The position numbers were made by a program, and so were the translations under genes. Positions 34,621 through 51,366 of a DNA stretch of 64,000 nucleotides are shown one piece after another (positions within the stretch are counted from its first letter, which is position 1; each line of letters starts with the position of its first letter). This DNA is from Gibbula magus. Lineage: Eukaryota; Mollusca; Gastropoda; Trochida; Trochidae. Below the pieces are notes generated by a model. That model saw only the letters and a list, made by a program, of their open reading frames with translations, was not told the DNA's origin and did no database searches. The stretch lies in assembly GCA_936450465.1 (NCBI GenBank), contig OW388297.1, positions 53,932,989 to 53,996,988 on the forward strand, written 5' to 3'.

Positions 34621-34696
34621 CGAGTGGAGTGAGAAAGTTATATTTTCACGATGGGCGCAGCCGCGAGTGAAAATGTCACTTTCTCACTCCACGAGT
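34621..34696. repeat. Hairpin element, about 30-bp arms
   Basis: CGAGTGGAGTGAGAAAGT and ATTTTCAC at the left pair with GTGAAAAT and ACTTTCTCACTCCACGAG at the right, around a GC-rich loop. Typical fold-back MITE. Confidence 0.75.
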
Positions 34697-34699
34697 GTA

Positions 34700-38775
<4,076 letters not shown>

Positions 38776-38842
<67 letters not shown>
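38776..38842. repeat. (TA)n microsatellite
   Basis: About 33 TA dinucleotides, 90 bp beyond the stop of the GIY-YIG relic on the minus strand. Confidence 0.97.
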
Positions 38843-38846
<4 letters not shown>

Positions 38847-38931
38847 AATGGAGACACGTTTATATACTCATGTTGCAACTAAAAGTTTCACGCGATCATC
38901 AGGTATGTTTATATTCACTTGGGCACAAGGT

Positions 38932-39429
38932 TTATTTCTTTCTGGCTCGGCTTGGGTTGTTCCCGTGGCGACAGCTTGATAGTAGCTCACTCCTTTTGTT
39001 CATTATGTTGTCTCTCAAGCTGAGTATGGCAAGCTTCTCCTCTATGCATAGGTTACAGTTTCAAGAGTCTTTCTTATTGGTGTTGCATTTTCTTTCAATA
39101 TCCCACTTGATACTTAATTCTGAGTTTTTCCTTTTTAATTTCCATATGTATTTCGAAAGTTCAGTTTCCTTTTCATAGTGTTGAAGGCGAAACGACTTGG
39201 TGTGGTTATTGTACTCACTCACGAGGCCAATATACGATGCAGTGCTTTCGTTGGTTTTGACAGTGGCCTTGTATATTGTTTCTGTCGATATTCGGTATTT
39301 TATATTGTTTGCAAATAATTGTTCACAATTTTTCTCCTCTGAGGGGAGAATCAAAACTCTGTCTTTCAGTTGAAGGAACGAGTGGAGAAGTAATTGCTCC
39401 TTCGCTGTGAATACATAGAGTATTATCAA
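38932..39429 (-). pseudogene. GIY-YIG endonuclease tail of a Penelope-like retroelement
   Basis: Reading the minus strand: ISTETIYKATVKTNESTASY then IGLVSEYNNHTKSFRLQHYE and TELSKYIWKLKRKN, then, after an in-frame TGA at 39061-39063, NCNLCIEEKLAILSL and SSCRHGNN to a TAA. The order TIY...YIG...NHxxSF...TELSKYIWxLK...CNLC..EK...CRH is the C-terminal GIY-YIG nuclease module that follows the reverse transcriptase in Penelope-type elements of aquatic invertebrates. The middle of the nuclease is shortened, the GIY motif has become TIY, and no reverse transcriptase precedes it. It is a dead fragment. An uncharacterised GIY-YIG mobile family other than Penelope remains possible. Confidence 0.7.
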
Positions 39430-40682
<1,253 letters not shown>

Positions 40683-40685
40683 AAA

Positions 40686-43600
40686 AGGCAAGTATAAGGG
40701 ATAGGGAGGAGGTGAGTATGTATATGGACAGTATTACATAACATTGGTTTGGTTTGCATCAGTGCCATTGCAAGGGGTCCCATTTTTGGGCAAATTCACT
40801 TGGGTCTTTTGAATTAAATTTTTCAATGTTATAGTAATGCCTTATTTGAGAAAATAGTTGGACAACTGAGGGAGTGGTGTTACTATATTGACAATTTTGT
40901 ATGTAACGTTTTGTTATTATAAAAATGTGATTTTCCAGAATATTCAAGTTTGGATCACCAAGGAGGAAATTTTTCCTGTTTAAGCATAATTTTAGACAAG
41001 TTTTACTTTCATACCAGCTACTGAGTTCGTTCCTTAGACTTTCAATTTTTCGACAAGAAAAAAATAATTGTTCAAGTGTTTCGTTTTCAGATTTTGTTGG
41101 TATGATGCGATGGGCAAGTTTATACTGGAAATTTCGTGACTTACTGTCCATCACAGAGTTTCGTATTGTTGTAAAACATTCAGAAAGATAAATGTCTGAC
41201 ATGTCTGAATCTAATTTGGAGTTCCATTTTGCTGTTAGATTTCGAAGGGTACAAATGCCACCTGATGTACGGAGCAGTTTATAGAGAAATTTACAATCTG
41301 ATGAAGCAGTAATGTCACTTAGGATCTTGCAATAAATAGATGTATTTGTTCTATTAACCTGGACGCCCTTTGAAAGTTTAATCCATGATTTGGGTATCAA
41401 ACCAATCAGTTTGGAATATGTAATAAAATTTGCATTCAAATCGAAGTCATGTTTCAAGGCATTAAATTCTTTAAGGTGTCCAGAGTCCGTCATCAGATCT
41501 CGAATGTATCTTATTCCACATTGGTGCCATTTATAATAGGTTTTAAAATCATCATAAGGGAGATAACTCATGAATGGTAGATTTCTGAATTCATCAATAT
41601 TCTCAATTTCAAAGGTTTGCAGATTATTATATATAGTTAGAACATCTTTCAAGAAATCATTCTTGATATGTTTAACTAACCTTTTTAATTGATCTTTTGG
41701 GAAGTTCAAGATGTTGATATTTTCTGGGTTTACCATTGGACATCTGGCTAAGTGTTGCCATAATCCATCTTTTTGAGTCATACGCTTAATCCATTTCAAT
41801 TTCATGTATTTACAAAAAGCTTCAAGTCAAGCATGCCAAGTCCTCCTTCTGAATAATCATTCATCAGCATCCGTCTTTTTATTTTATCTCTTTTTCCATT
41901 CCATATGAACTTAAACAGAATTGTATTTAGTGATTTAAAGAACGCTTTGTCCGGCATTGGAAGGGCTGAAAATAAATGTGTAAATAATGGAATAATTTGG
42001 GACTTGATAATTGTAATTTTGCCATTTAATGTTAATGAGCGTTTTGACCAAGAGAAGCAAATTTTTCTTGTTTTGTCAATTTGTTTGTCAAAATTCAAGG
42101 GGATAATTTGTTTTAAGTCAGTTGAAAACATTATCCCTAGGATCTTGAAAGGTTCTTTAGACCACTGGAGGGGCAGATGGGGGTATAGTTGTTCATTTGA
42201 ATTCATTTTTGAACCAAACCAAACAGCCTTGGTCTTGTCACAATTTATCTTTAAACCAGATGCAAAAGCGAAGTCTCGTAGCGTTTCGATAAGTTCTATT
42301 AAACCCTCTTGTGTTCCTTCTAGAGTGAAGTTCGCGTCGTCAGCGTATTGAAAAGTTAAATATTCAACGCCATGGACATCTATACCTTTTATCCGGATAT
42401 TATTCTTGATGGAGATGGATAATAATTCTATACAAACGATAAATAGATATGGGGAGATGGGGTCGCCTTGTCTACAGCCTCTTTCAAGTTTGAAATAATT
42501 TGAAATATGCCCTGTACTTATAATTGCGCTATTACTATTACATTGAAACAATTTTATCCAGCGTCTGAGATTTGGACCAAAATTAAATGCTTCCAATGCT
42601 CTATCTATAAAATTCCACGCTACAGTATCAAATGCTTTTTCAAAGTATACAGTTATAAGCAGTCCTGGTTTTTTTATGTACTTCACAATAATTCATAATA
42701 TCGTATAATATTCTTGTATTTTCTCCAATGAAACGGTCCTTAAGAAATCCCGTTTGTGTTTCATTAATTATATTTGGAAGGACATTCTTCATCCTATTTG
42801 CTATTACTCCAGACGATATTTTATAGTCCACATTTACTAAAGTTATTGGTCGCCAGTTCTTGAGATATCGCCTGTCTCTATTTTCTTTTGGAATACAAGT
42901 TATTATACCCTGATTTTGAAAAGTTGACAAAGTTCCAGTATCGAAAGCATAAATTATAGATCTGAGGAGAATAGGTCCGATATCTACCCAGAAAAACTTA
43001 TAGAATTCTGCTGGAAAGCCGTCTGATCCCGGACTCTTTCGATTTTTCATACATTTTAGAACAAGTGCACATTCATGTAGGGTAATTGGACCTTCACAGC
43101 TTTTTCTCTCGTTTGGATTTAATTTGAAGTCAACATTTGTAAATTGACGTGCATAGTCTTCCCACTTTGCGTCATGCTGAGTAGTATATAGGTTTTTGTA
43201 GAATTGTGAAGTTTCATGAACTATGTCATTAGTACCAGTCACACTCTTACCATTTGAGTCGATTAGTTCATTCATTTGCTTATTTATATAATTTCTCTTC
43301 TCAAGATTGAGGAAATATTCTGTATTTTTTTCACCTTCTTCGTACCATTTTGCTTTACTTCGAAATATAATTCCTTTTATTTTTTCTGTACGAATGGTTT
43401 CTAATCTTTCTTTTTTAACGTTCAATTCATTAAGAGTGTCATTAGAGAGCGTGTCATAGTTTGATTCAAGCTTATTTATATCATTTTCCAGTGTCTTTTC
43501 TTCTTTGTCAAAAGATGTTTTTTGTTTTATTGTATATGTTATTGTCTCACTTCTAATTTTCATTTTTAGCATTTCAAATACGAACTGGTCGTTCATTTTG

Positions 43601-44466
43601 AAAGTCATATTGTCGAGATCATCAGTATTTCCCGATGTCTTGATTTCATTCAAAGTATTTTTTTATAGTTTCTTTTATTGTACCTACATAATCTTTATCA
43701 TGCAGTAAATTAGAGTTGAATTTCCAATATCCAGGGCCTCTTTCAATTGGGTTAACATCTAAATCAAGGATTATATATGAATGATCAGATTTGTAGCTTA
43801 TTCCAATGGATGCAGTTTTCACTAGTGATAGGATATCTTCTGAAATTAGGAAGTAATCTAGTCTACTCTGCTTTAATGGATTGGGTTGGCGCCATGTATA
43901 TTGTCTACTATCGGGATTAAGTATTCTCCAGGGATCGACCAGTTCTAATTGTTCCTTAATATCAAGTATTTTGTCATGTGATTTCTGGTTGTTTTTGTGT
44001 TTATAATTACAAGTGTCGTTTTCATAGTCTTGCACCACATTCCAATCTCCACCTCAGACTATTGATCCTGAAAGTTGACTTAATTCATTGGCGAGATTCT
44101 CAAAAAAGTTTGGCGAGTCGGTATTTGGCCCATATATATCTATAAGTGAGAAACGTATATCTTCTATAGTGATATCAAGAATTATGAAACGGCCGTTATC
44201 ATCTACAATTATTTCATGCATGTGATATTCAAAATTATTATTTATTAAAACCATAACTCCTGCACTTTTACTAGTACCGTGTGAAAAATGGCACCTAAAC
44301 CCCGTTCTGCGGCCCATGTGAGTTCATCTTCAACTGTACTATGAGTTTCCTGAAGAAATATAATTGAGGCTTTCTCACTACGGACAAAATTAAATATGTC
44401 TCTGCGTTTGGCTGGATCGGTTTTTAAGCCCCTGGCATTCATAGACAATAATCTAAAATTATCCAT
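40686..44466 (-). mobile_element. L1/Tx1-type LINE, 5'-truncated before ORF2
   Basis: An almost complete ORF2 with a short 3' UTR (about 75 nt) is present. No ORF1 directly precedes it, because the upstream side runs into a purine-rich stretch and a TA tract. No poly(A) tail is seen; the 3' end instead abuts a pyrimidine (TC)n tract. A small second piece of the same family lies at 44985-45060. Confidence 0.85.
40759..44466 (-). pseudogene. LINE ORF2: APE endonuclease plus reverse transcriptase, broken
   Basis: Domains in order: APE-type endonuclease (LLSMNARGLK, IIFLQETHS, IDIYGPN, GGDWNVVQD, RLDYFLIS, YKSDHS), a linker with coiled-coil character, reverse transcriptase (KSPGSDGFPAEFYKFFW, NWRPITLVNVDYKI, TGFLKDRFI, GLLITVYFEKAFDT, GCRQGDPISPYLF, FQYADDANF), thumb and C-terminal domain (end FAQKWDPLQWH). 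The wording matches Tx1/L1 clade proteins. Lesions: frameshifts near 44300, 43650 (A7 run), 42680 (A7 run) and 41820, and an in-frame TGA just before GGDWN (about 44048). Motif A has Tyr where the catalytic Asp belongs (VYFEKAFD), while YADD is intact. The intact protein would be about 1,230 residues. ORF2 nicks DNA and primes reverse transcription; this copy cannot. Confidence 0.9.
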
Positions 44467-44851
44467 TGTCTATGTTTGAGATATCTATCATATGATAAAT
44501 ATTATGTATATGCTTGACCAAAACCAATTCTTGTAATGAGAATTGTGAGAGAAAGAAAAGAAAAATAGTTGAAATAAAGATTTTGAAAGAAATAAGGGAT
44601 AGAAAGGAGGAAAGAAATAAAAATAAAAAAGGTAAAATGATGCTTCCTTAAGCGACAATGTCCGTATATAGTCAGAGGATGTCTTTGCTTAAGTATAGAT
44701 ACGCATAATAATATATAAGCAGAATATTAAATAGTAATTATCATAAATAAATGTTTCTCATACAAATGATTAAGTGAAACATAGTTTCCAAAATAATAAT
44801 AAGTAATGATCCTCAAAACAAAACCAAAAAAAAATAAAATAAAATAAAATT

Positions 44852-44854
<3 letters not shown>

Positions 44855-44932
<78 letters not shown>
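44855..44932. repeat. (TA)n microsatellite
   Basis: About 39 TA dinucleotides directly joined to the 24-bp tandem repeat that follows. Confidence 0.97.
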
Positions 44933-44935
<3 letters not shown>

Positions 44936-44998
44936 ATTCCGGTGAGTTGGGTATATCGAATTCCGGTGAGTTGGGTATATCGAATTCCGGTGAGTTGG
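44933..44998 (+). repeat. 24-bp tandem repeat, 2.75 units
   Basis: CGAATTCCGGTGAGTTGGGT plus ATAT is repeated exactly, and the third unit runs into the LINE scrap. Each unit ends in TATAT, so the (TA)n tract and this repeat share an edge. Confidence 0.95.
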
Positions 44999-45060
44999 TA
45001 TTTGGTAAGTCTATATTATATACCTGTAAGTGAAAAACGCATGTCTTCTATAATGAATAA
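44985..45060 (-). pseudogene. LINE endonuclease scrap
   Basis: GAGTTGGTATTTGG ... AAGTGAAAAACGCATGTCTT matches the LINE at 44116-44170 in the same orientation (about 80% by eye). It is a short second copy of the endonuclease region, with no intact reading. Confidence 0.7.
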
Positions 45061-45069
45061 AATAGAATT

Positions 45070-47360
45070 AGGGGAAGATTGCTTCTTTCCGGAAATAATA
45101 TGTAAAGGATCACTGATCAAAATGAATGAAACTACATAATACATATGCAATGAATAATTAAATAGAATTACAAATATAGTCGCAAGCGACGACAAGCGGA
45201 TTCTGCCGTTTCAATTGTTTTAATTAAGACATCTGTCCTATGTTGTTGCGTATTTTTTCAAAACAAGATTCAAGTGTCTAGCATATCTTTAGGAGTATTG
45301 CCATCCAAAGTTTACATGTTTAAATCGAACAATTGTATGACTATAGAAAATCGTGATCGTGTAATTACGTAAATGAATAGACCGCAAGTGTTTTTTTCAG
45401 ACCTATTTTCAAAAGGGAGCAATTGGTGTACTGGTTAGGTAGAATATGATTTGATAATAACGTTCGAATAAATAGAAACGAGAAGAATAGAATTGAAATA
45501 GTTTAGATTTGCAAGGACAATGAATATTTACAGCACAGCATTTAACTGTTAGAAAGGGTAGAATAAATGTTTGTGTATATGAGATAATGATGACTCAAAT
45601 CCGTTACCCTTGGCTGGTTTTAGAATACGCATTGAATGGTTACAGTTAGTATGCTGTGAGAAAGACTGGCTTAAAACAAGGGTAGTTTCATTGATGAGTT
45701 TGTTAGTCAATTGTCACATGCGTAATGCATGAATGATGCAAGCCGGACTATTTTGGCGGAGGCAAATACCATCTCGCCTTATATGGAAGTAGCTTACTAT
45801 GACAATAGTAAAATCTTGTTTATGAATGAATGAAGCGTTAATTCGTTGACTATGTTCCTTAATAATTTTCTATTATGTAAAGATAACAAATTGCATATAA
45901 ATGTCTGTGTGCATTACACTCACTGTGAATCCTATAACATATTTGAAGAACCGAAACTACAGTCCGATTTACATGCACAGATCTTTCAAGCATAATCAAC
46001 CTAGATTTGTCTTTTGTCTTTGGCTGATAGATTTGCGGTAATCGTGATGCAGTGTCCGGTTTTCGACCAGAACTACTTTTACATATATCGTCACTATACT
46101 GAGTCGACTGTCTTCAAATTGGTCATTTGCGGCAATATTCAGTACTTCTACGTACAATAGCACCATATATAACAGACCTGACCCCCAACAACACAATGTG
46201 AGCCAAAACTAAAGTGTGAATTTCCTGTTCACACATCAAAATGAAAGTCGAATTTGATGAACTTATATTTAAAACTCATAAGTCATATAAATTATCATGC
46301 TAATGGACCTTTTTCCATTTAGGGTGATATTGCGTCTATCTGGTGTTGTCAGTCTTGCATACTCACAGCATCGTAGAGAGGTCAAGGGGAACTAACTCTT
46401 CCACATGACGCTTCAATAAAATCCTCATCATATCCAACATGTTCACATGTTACACACAATGTTACTTGCTTTCACCAATGCTTCAGCGGCATATAAATAT
46501 AAGTTGTTTCGCTTCGATGCAAATACCTTAAAAGTGGTGTAACGATTTGTTTAAGTATAGACCTTTTAAGCGAAATAATTATGATTCTCCCATTTATAAT
46601 GAACCTATGCCGGGACTACAACAACTACCCGTATGATATGTACCATTCATTCAAACAGTACAGACAAATCCATTTGGCATACGAAGTCTGACTTGGAAGA
46701 CATAGACCAACGTGTACATGAAGACACTACATCCTCATCCTACCTGCCATCGGGAACCACCCCCATTGACAATGTGTAGTCTACAACGCAGACAAAACAT
46801 TACTACCTGATTTAACCCATGCAGTATTTCCCTCGCTTTGTTGTGCCAAGATAGTGAATCGCTGTACCAGAAATGCATAGCGGGCCTTGATTTCTAAACA
46901 CAGATTTCTTAAATATATACTGTAAGGCCTAAATCATCCAGTAATGAAGACTGGCAAGAGTTATGCCTTGCATTGGGAAGTTGGATTTTGTATGTATTGC
47001 TGTAATTTAGGGGAAGATTTATGAAGACACGTACCCTAAAAACTGAGAAAGTGGATTTTCTTTGAGATTTAAATTTTTAACTTATTAGACCCAAATCTCA
47101 TTAAAGAAGTCGAAAATTCAAAATCGGCAAAACGACAAACGTACCATAATATTTCAAGACATCATCTTAAATTATTGGTTGCATGTAGAGAACTATTCAA
47201 AAATACAACCAAAAAACGTAGCCAGTACGCTAATGTTGACAGTGTTGCCAGTATGAATTTTTAGATGAATAAAAGTTCAAAAACAATTCAAAACAAATTA
47301 ACATACAAAACAAAATAAGTTTTGAACATTTAAGATTATATTTAAGTCAAAAAAGTGTTT
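45070..47360. other. Dispersed non-coding repeats, no gene
   Basis: The block at about 45900-46260 (GTGTCCGGTTTTCGA, GTCACTATACTGAGTCGACT, AATTTCCTGTTCACACATCA) recurs in the same orientation at 47670-48030 and in part, inverted, at 53400-53480, with a weak match at 9990-10100. No coding capacity. Family unnamed. Confidence 0.6.
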
Positions 47361-47437
47361 CACTGCTGGATTTGAACTCTACCTGTTATATGTCGCTGGA
47401 TTAGAAATCCGACACTCTACCATGAGACCACGAGTCC
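47361..47437 (-). repeat. tRNA-like sequence (decayed tRNA or SINE head)
   Basis: On the minus strand GGACTCGTGGTCTCATGG begins a tRNA-like D arm. A seven-base loop TTTCTAA with TCT in the anticodon position follows (stem GGA/TCC with one mismatch outside). A GTTCAAATCC-like T loop and a T6 run come after the 3' end. The acceptor and T stems do not pair well, so this is not a credible functional tRNA-Arg. A SINE head or pseudogene is likelier. Confidence 0.4.
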
Positions 47438-47669
47438 GATTCAACTAAATACTGAAAATTAGTGATTATATTTATACATCTATAAGACACTGTTTTGTTC
47501 GGATAATATTTATCGAAATTAAGGGAATTTATGTAGCTTTTGTTGATATTTTGTCCAAGATCATTTCTTTGCTCTTTGGAGTATCATTATGCATTGATGC
47601 AACTACGTCAACATACACTGTACAGCAAACGTGTAGGTTATTTCAGCATGAGCGACAATTAACATCATT

Positions 47670-48285
47670 ATAAATATTCAGAACCGAAACTACACGTCCC
47701 ATTGACATGCACAGGCCTTTAAAACAATATATACCTACACTGACGTGTTTGTGTGTTTTAAATGGGTTTCCCATATCAAATACAATTGTCTAATAGATTT
47801 GCGTTAATCGTGGTGCAGTGTCCGGTTTTCGATCAGAACTACTTTTACATATTGGCCTATATTGTCATTATTCTGAGTCGACTATCTTCAAAATGGTAAT
47901 TTTCGGCAACAGTCAGTATATCTCGATACAATAACATCATCTATAATCTTTAGCAGGACTGATCCCCCAGCAAAACAATGTATTTCAAAACGAAATTAGG
48001 AATTTCCTCTGTTTACACATCAAAATGAAATGGACTGCATTGTCTCCTAATTGCTTCCGGGTTGAAGTAAAAGTTCGTAGCTATGTCCGATGCCTCTACA
48101 ATAGAAATTACTGAAAATCAAATTATGAGTGGTCTATTGTCTAGTGACGCTTCAATAAAATCTTCATCAAGTCAGTTCAAATCAAACTTATTAAAATATT
48201 CAAAATGACCATACTTTGAAAGGTGATTGTGAAACAAGTATTAGGAGTTTACTCAAAATATAACAAACTTGTTGTTCTCGAATGC
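47670..48285 (+). repeat. Second copy of the 45.9-kb dispersed repeat
   Basis: Shares GTGTCCGGTTTTCGATCAGA, CAGTCAGTATATCTCGATAC and TTTACACATCAAAATGAAA with 45.9-46.3 kb in the same order and orientation. Confidence 0.65.
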
Positions 48286-48289
48286 TTCA

Positions 48290-49371
48290 GCTGCATATAA
48301 ATCTAAGATTCAGCGCTTAGATGCAACTGTCTTCAAAGTGGTGTTTCTGCAAAGTGCATAATCAAAAAAGGTTAAAATTCAATATGGCGTCGAAACCACG
48401 TGACCCACGACTTCGCAATGATAACATATTTTGCTTGTCTAGTTATTAAGCATCTTTTAAAACAAGTTGCGAGTCTCTAGTATGTCACTGGGATTATTTA
48501 GACCCAAATTTAACATGTCAAAATCAGACAAATTTTAAGAAAATCAAAATGGCGGCTTAACCACTTGACCTACGATTTTGTCATGATTTACTTTTTTGCT
48601 TGTATTGCTCCTGTGCACATTTTGAAACAAGTTTCGAGTCTCTATGTGGATTTTGAAGATTTTCCCCATGTTAAAGTTTTTCTTTATTATGACCGGAAAT
48701 GACTGTTCGCGAGCGATTTTATTATTGATTCATAAAGACCATAGTCCTGTCTTACTATCCTGAAAAAATCGTTCAATTCCATTAATAGGTTTTTGAATTA
48801 TGGCCCTTTGAAGTTTGCGATTTTCAAAAATTGTCGGACTTTGAAAGGTCACTGTGAAAAAAGTATAAGAGGTACGCTAATGGTTTGGACTATCGTTTAA
48901 TCACCAACCCTTTAGCTACACATATATGCAAGTTTGAGCTCTTAGATGCTAGTATCTTCAGAGGAGAAGATTGCCAAAGGTGCATGGGGTCGGAAAATTG
49001 TAAAATGCGTCTAAAATCAAAATGGCGGAAAAACCACGTGACTTACGAATTCGTCATGATTTACTTTTTTGCTCGCATGGTCATTGCGCATCTTTTGCAA
49101 AAAGTTTCAAGTCTCTAAGTCTATTTTGAAAAAAATTCCCATGTTAAAAATCGAAATTTGGAGTCGAACTGGACCTTTAATGGCTGAAACGATTGGCCCC
49201 AAAAGCTAAATTTAATAAGTTCACGCTAAGGGCTGTCAGACTGTGAAGTTTGGTGGAATTATCTTTAGCCGTTTCTGCAGAATAGGTGTCACAAAATCGG
49301 TGCAGAGAAAAAAAAACAAAAAAAACACGCCAATAACAATAAGGATTCTGCCCCAAAGGGCAGAATCCTTA
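48290..49371 (+). repeat. Dispersed repeat with AAAATGGCG motifs and terminal hairpin
   Basis: Three related modules each carry an ATGGCG word (about 48382, 48548, 49019) and the same surrounding phrases as 780-1549. The copy ends AACAATAAGG in a 14-bp stem hairpin at 49340-49371 (AAGGATTCTGCCC and its complement). It looks like a rho-independent terminator, but it is the end of the repeat. Confidence 0.7.
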
Positions 49372-49597
49372 AAAATTAGTTATAAGTCATAAGTCTGGTC
49401 AAAGTCCAAAAAGAGAAACAAGTAATGATTTTCCAGTGTCAGTATATGTATCACTGAAGGGGCAGAAAAAGCCGTGCTACCACAAGGTCATTTCAGGACA
49501 ATGAAGCGTTCGTAATATCACATAATGTTTGTGATTTAACAGTACAGTACTTCCGTGATGAACACATTGATAAGTGAGACACTTGGTAATAGTTAGT

Positions 49598-50356
49598 TTA
49601 GTTTTTGTTGATGATGACATCAATGTTGTCAAAAGGGTAGACTTTAAACTTCTTCCAATTGCTTGTGTGCGCGTAGACCCTGCCATTGAAATACCAGGCG
49701 TTGTCAACATCTGGATGGCTTTTCAATCGATTGATCAACATCACATTTGCCTTGGTGACGTCAACAGCAAGGTGAGCAGACGCTTTTTCTTTTAGCTGTT
49801 TACGTGCCCTCATCACCCGTACCTTCACTTCGACAGAAGCAAACTTAATCAACACTGGTTTGATGATGGATTTATTGGCATGACCAATCCTGTGAATAGC
49901 TACAATTTCATCTCTGTCGACCTGGACATTTACAAGATCCATGCTGCCCTACCAAATCCTCATCTGCAGACTGCTCCATGTTGAAGATCTTAATATTGCA
50001 TTTTCTAGAAAACTGTTCATTTTGGTTGGACAGGCGATAAGCCTGGTTAGCCTTCTCAGAAACAGAGTAAATTTGTTGAGTAAGATTTTCAATTTGTTTG
50101 TCTTTTTTGTTCATGTCATCTCTAAGTTTCTTGTTTTCGGTGTCTAGAGTAACAAAGTCATGTTGCAGTTTTTCGAATCCGATTTCGGACAAAACCTGTT
50201 CCTTAATCTCAAGTTTAGGGTGTCAGAGAGGGATTTTATGGCCGCGTCAACTGCCGTTGTGATGAGATCTTTTAGTTCATGGTATTTTGGAATTTCAGAT
50301 AAGGTGTGCCTTATTTCTTCCATTTCATGCGATAAGTCGGGCTTTTTAGGAGGCAT
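49598..50356 (-). pseudogene. LINE ORF1 (L1-type RNA-binding protein), frameshifted
   Basis: The start MPPKKPDLSHEMEEIRHTLS leads to a helical/coiled-coil stretch (TLDTENKKLRDDMNKKDKQI), then an RRM-like core (RKCNIKIFNMEQSADEDLV) and a C-terminal domain (VAIHRIGHANKS; PVLIKFASVEVK; VYAHTSNWKKFKVYPFDNID). This is the coiled-coil, RRM, CTD plan of L1-type ORF1 proteins. Frameshifts near 50200 and 49950 break the reading into three pieces. It lies on the same strand as, and 5 kb upstream of, the ORF2 relic at 40.8-44.5 kb. It may come from the same family, but no continuous element joins them. Confidence 0.75.
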
Positions 50357-50479
50357 GTTGGGAATGGTAATGTCTATAGATATAAACGAATTAGCGCATT
50401 CAGTGACAGAGTCTCTAAATGACAACGTGGTCGTGGGTTTGACCTTTGACCTGCAAGTCGTGTGTGTGAGATTTTTTTT

Positions 50480-51366
50480 TCCAAAGTTACTAAAGGAATC
50501 TTCTTAGCACAATTTTTTGCACATGGAATGAATCACAATAATGTCAACTCACACTGGCTGTCATAAAAGTGGTTAGAAATCTTCCTCTTTCATGAATATT
50601 GGAACATTTTTCGGAGAGCTCGTCACTCGTGTGTTGCCATGTTGTAGCCAAGGGAGGCAATGATCATGTACATATCTGTTTCTTACTACTATGGATTATC
50701 TGCACTTTTGTTTATCATTGGCTGTTTGCTTTGACCAATACATACTGAGCTCATGTTTGACACAAAGCAAGCAATAAACTACTAATCTACTATTAGTTAC
50801 AACATCACTCGTGTCACCGTTATCATGACATCAAAGGATTGCAATCTCGTTAAACCTTAGGCCCCGTCTGACTGTTATGTAACATCCTTTATCACACAAA
50901 TCTTGTCAGCACGCTCCCTCTCTCACATTCGAATTGTAATGATGTTAACACGAACACACGGCCATGGTGAGTTGATCAAATTTGTATAGTTCCAATTCAT
51001 TCATTTGAAAATGGGAAAGATACATATTCCATATATTTATCGATGTGATTTAGTCATTATTTTCCCAAAAAAAACTTACTTGCAATATAAATGTAAGGAA
51101 AATGGATCAGCAGATTCTCCTAAAAATATTGTTATATAATGAAGTGATGCGTTCTTTTCCTGAGATTCTAAGTTTTGTGGTAAATATAAACTTAGTTTAG
51201 AGACTGTTAAATATAACAATGTTTTAAGATTTTTCCTTTTTGTAAATTACCTAATCTTAATCTGATTGAAGATGAATACACGTTCTCCTTTTACTGTAAA
51301 GCCTATTTAGACTATGTAAAGTTTTTGGATAAATATTTGAAATATCCCATTTCACAATACCGTTTT
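50480..51366. other. No gene recognised
   Basis: Non-coding, with no repeat boundary that I could define. Confidence 0.45.

Noticed and set aside
47361..47437. Functional tRNA-Arg(TCT)
   Set aside because: Acceptor and T-arm stems do not pair adequately.
49340..49371. Strong hairpin resembling a rho-independent terminator
   Set aside because: No bacterial gene is nearby and no T run follows. It marks the end of a dispersed repeat that also ends in a hairpin at 1520-1549.
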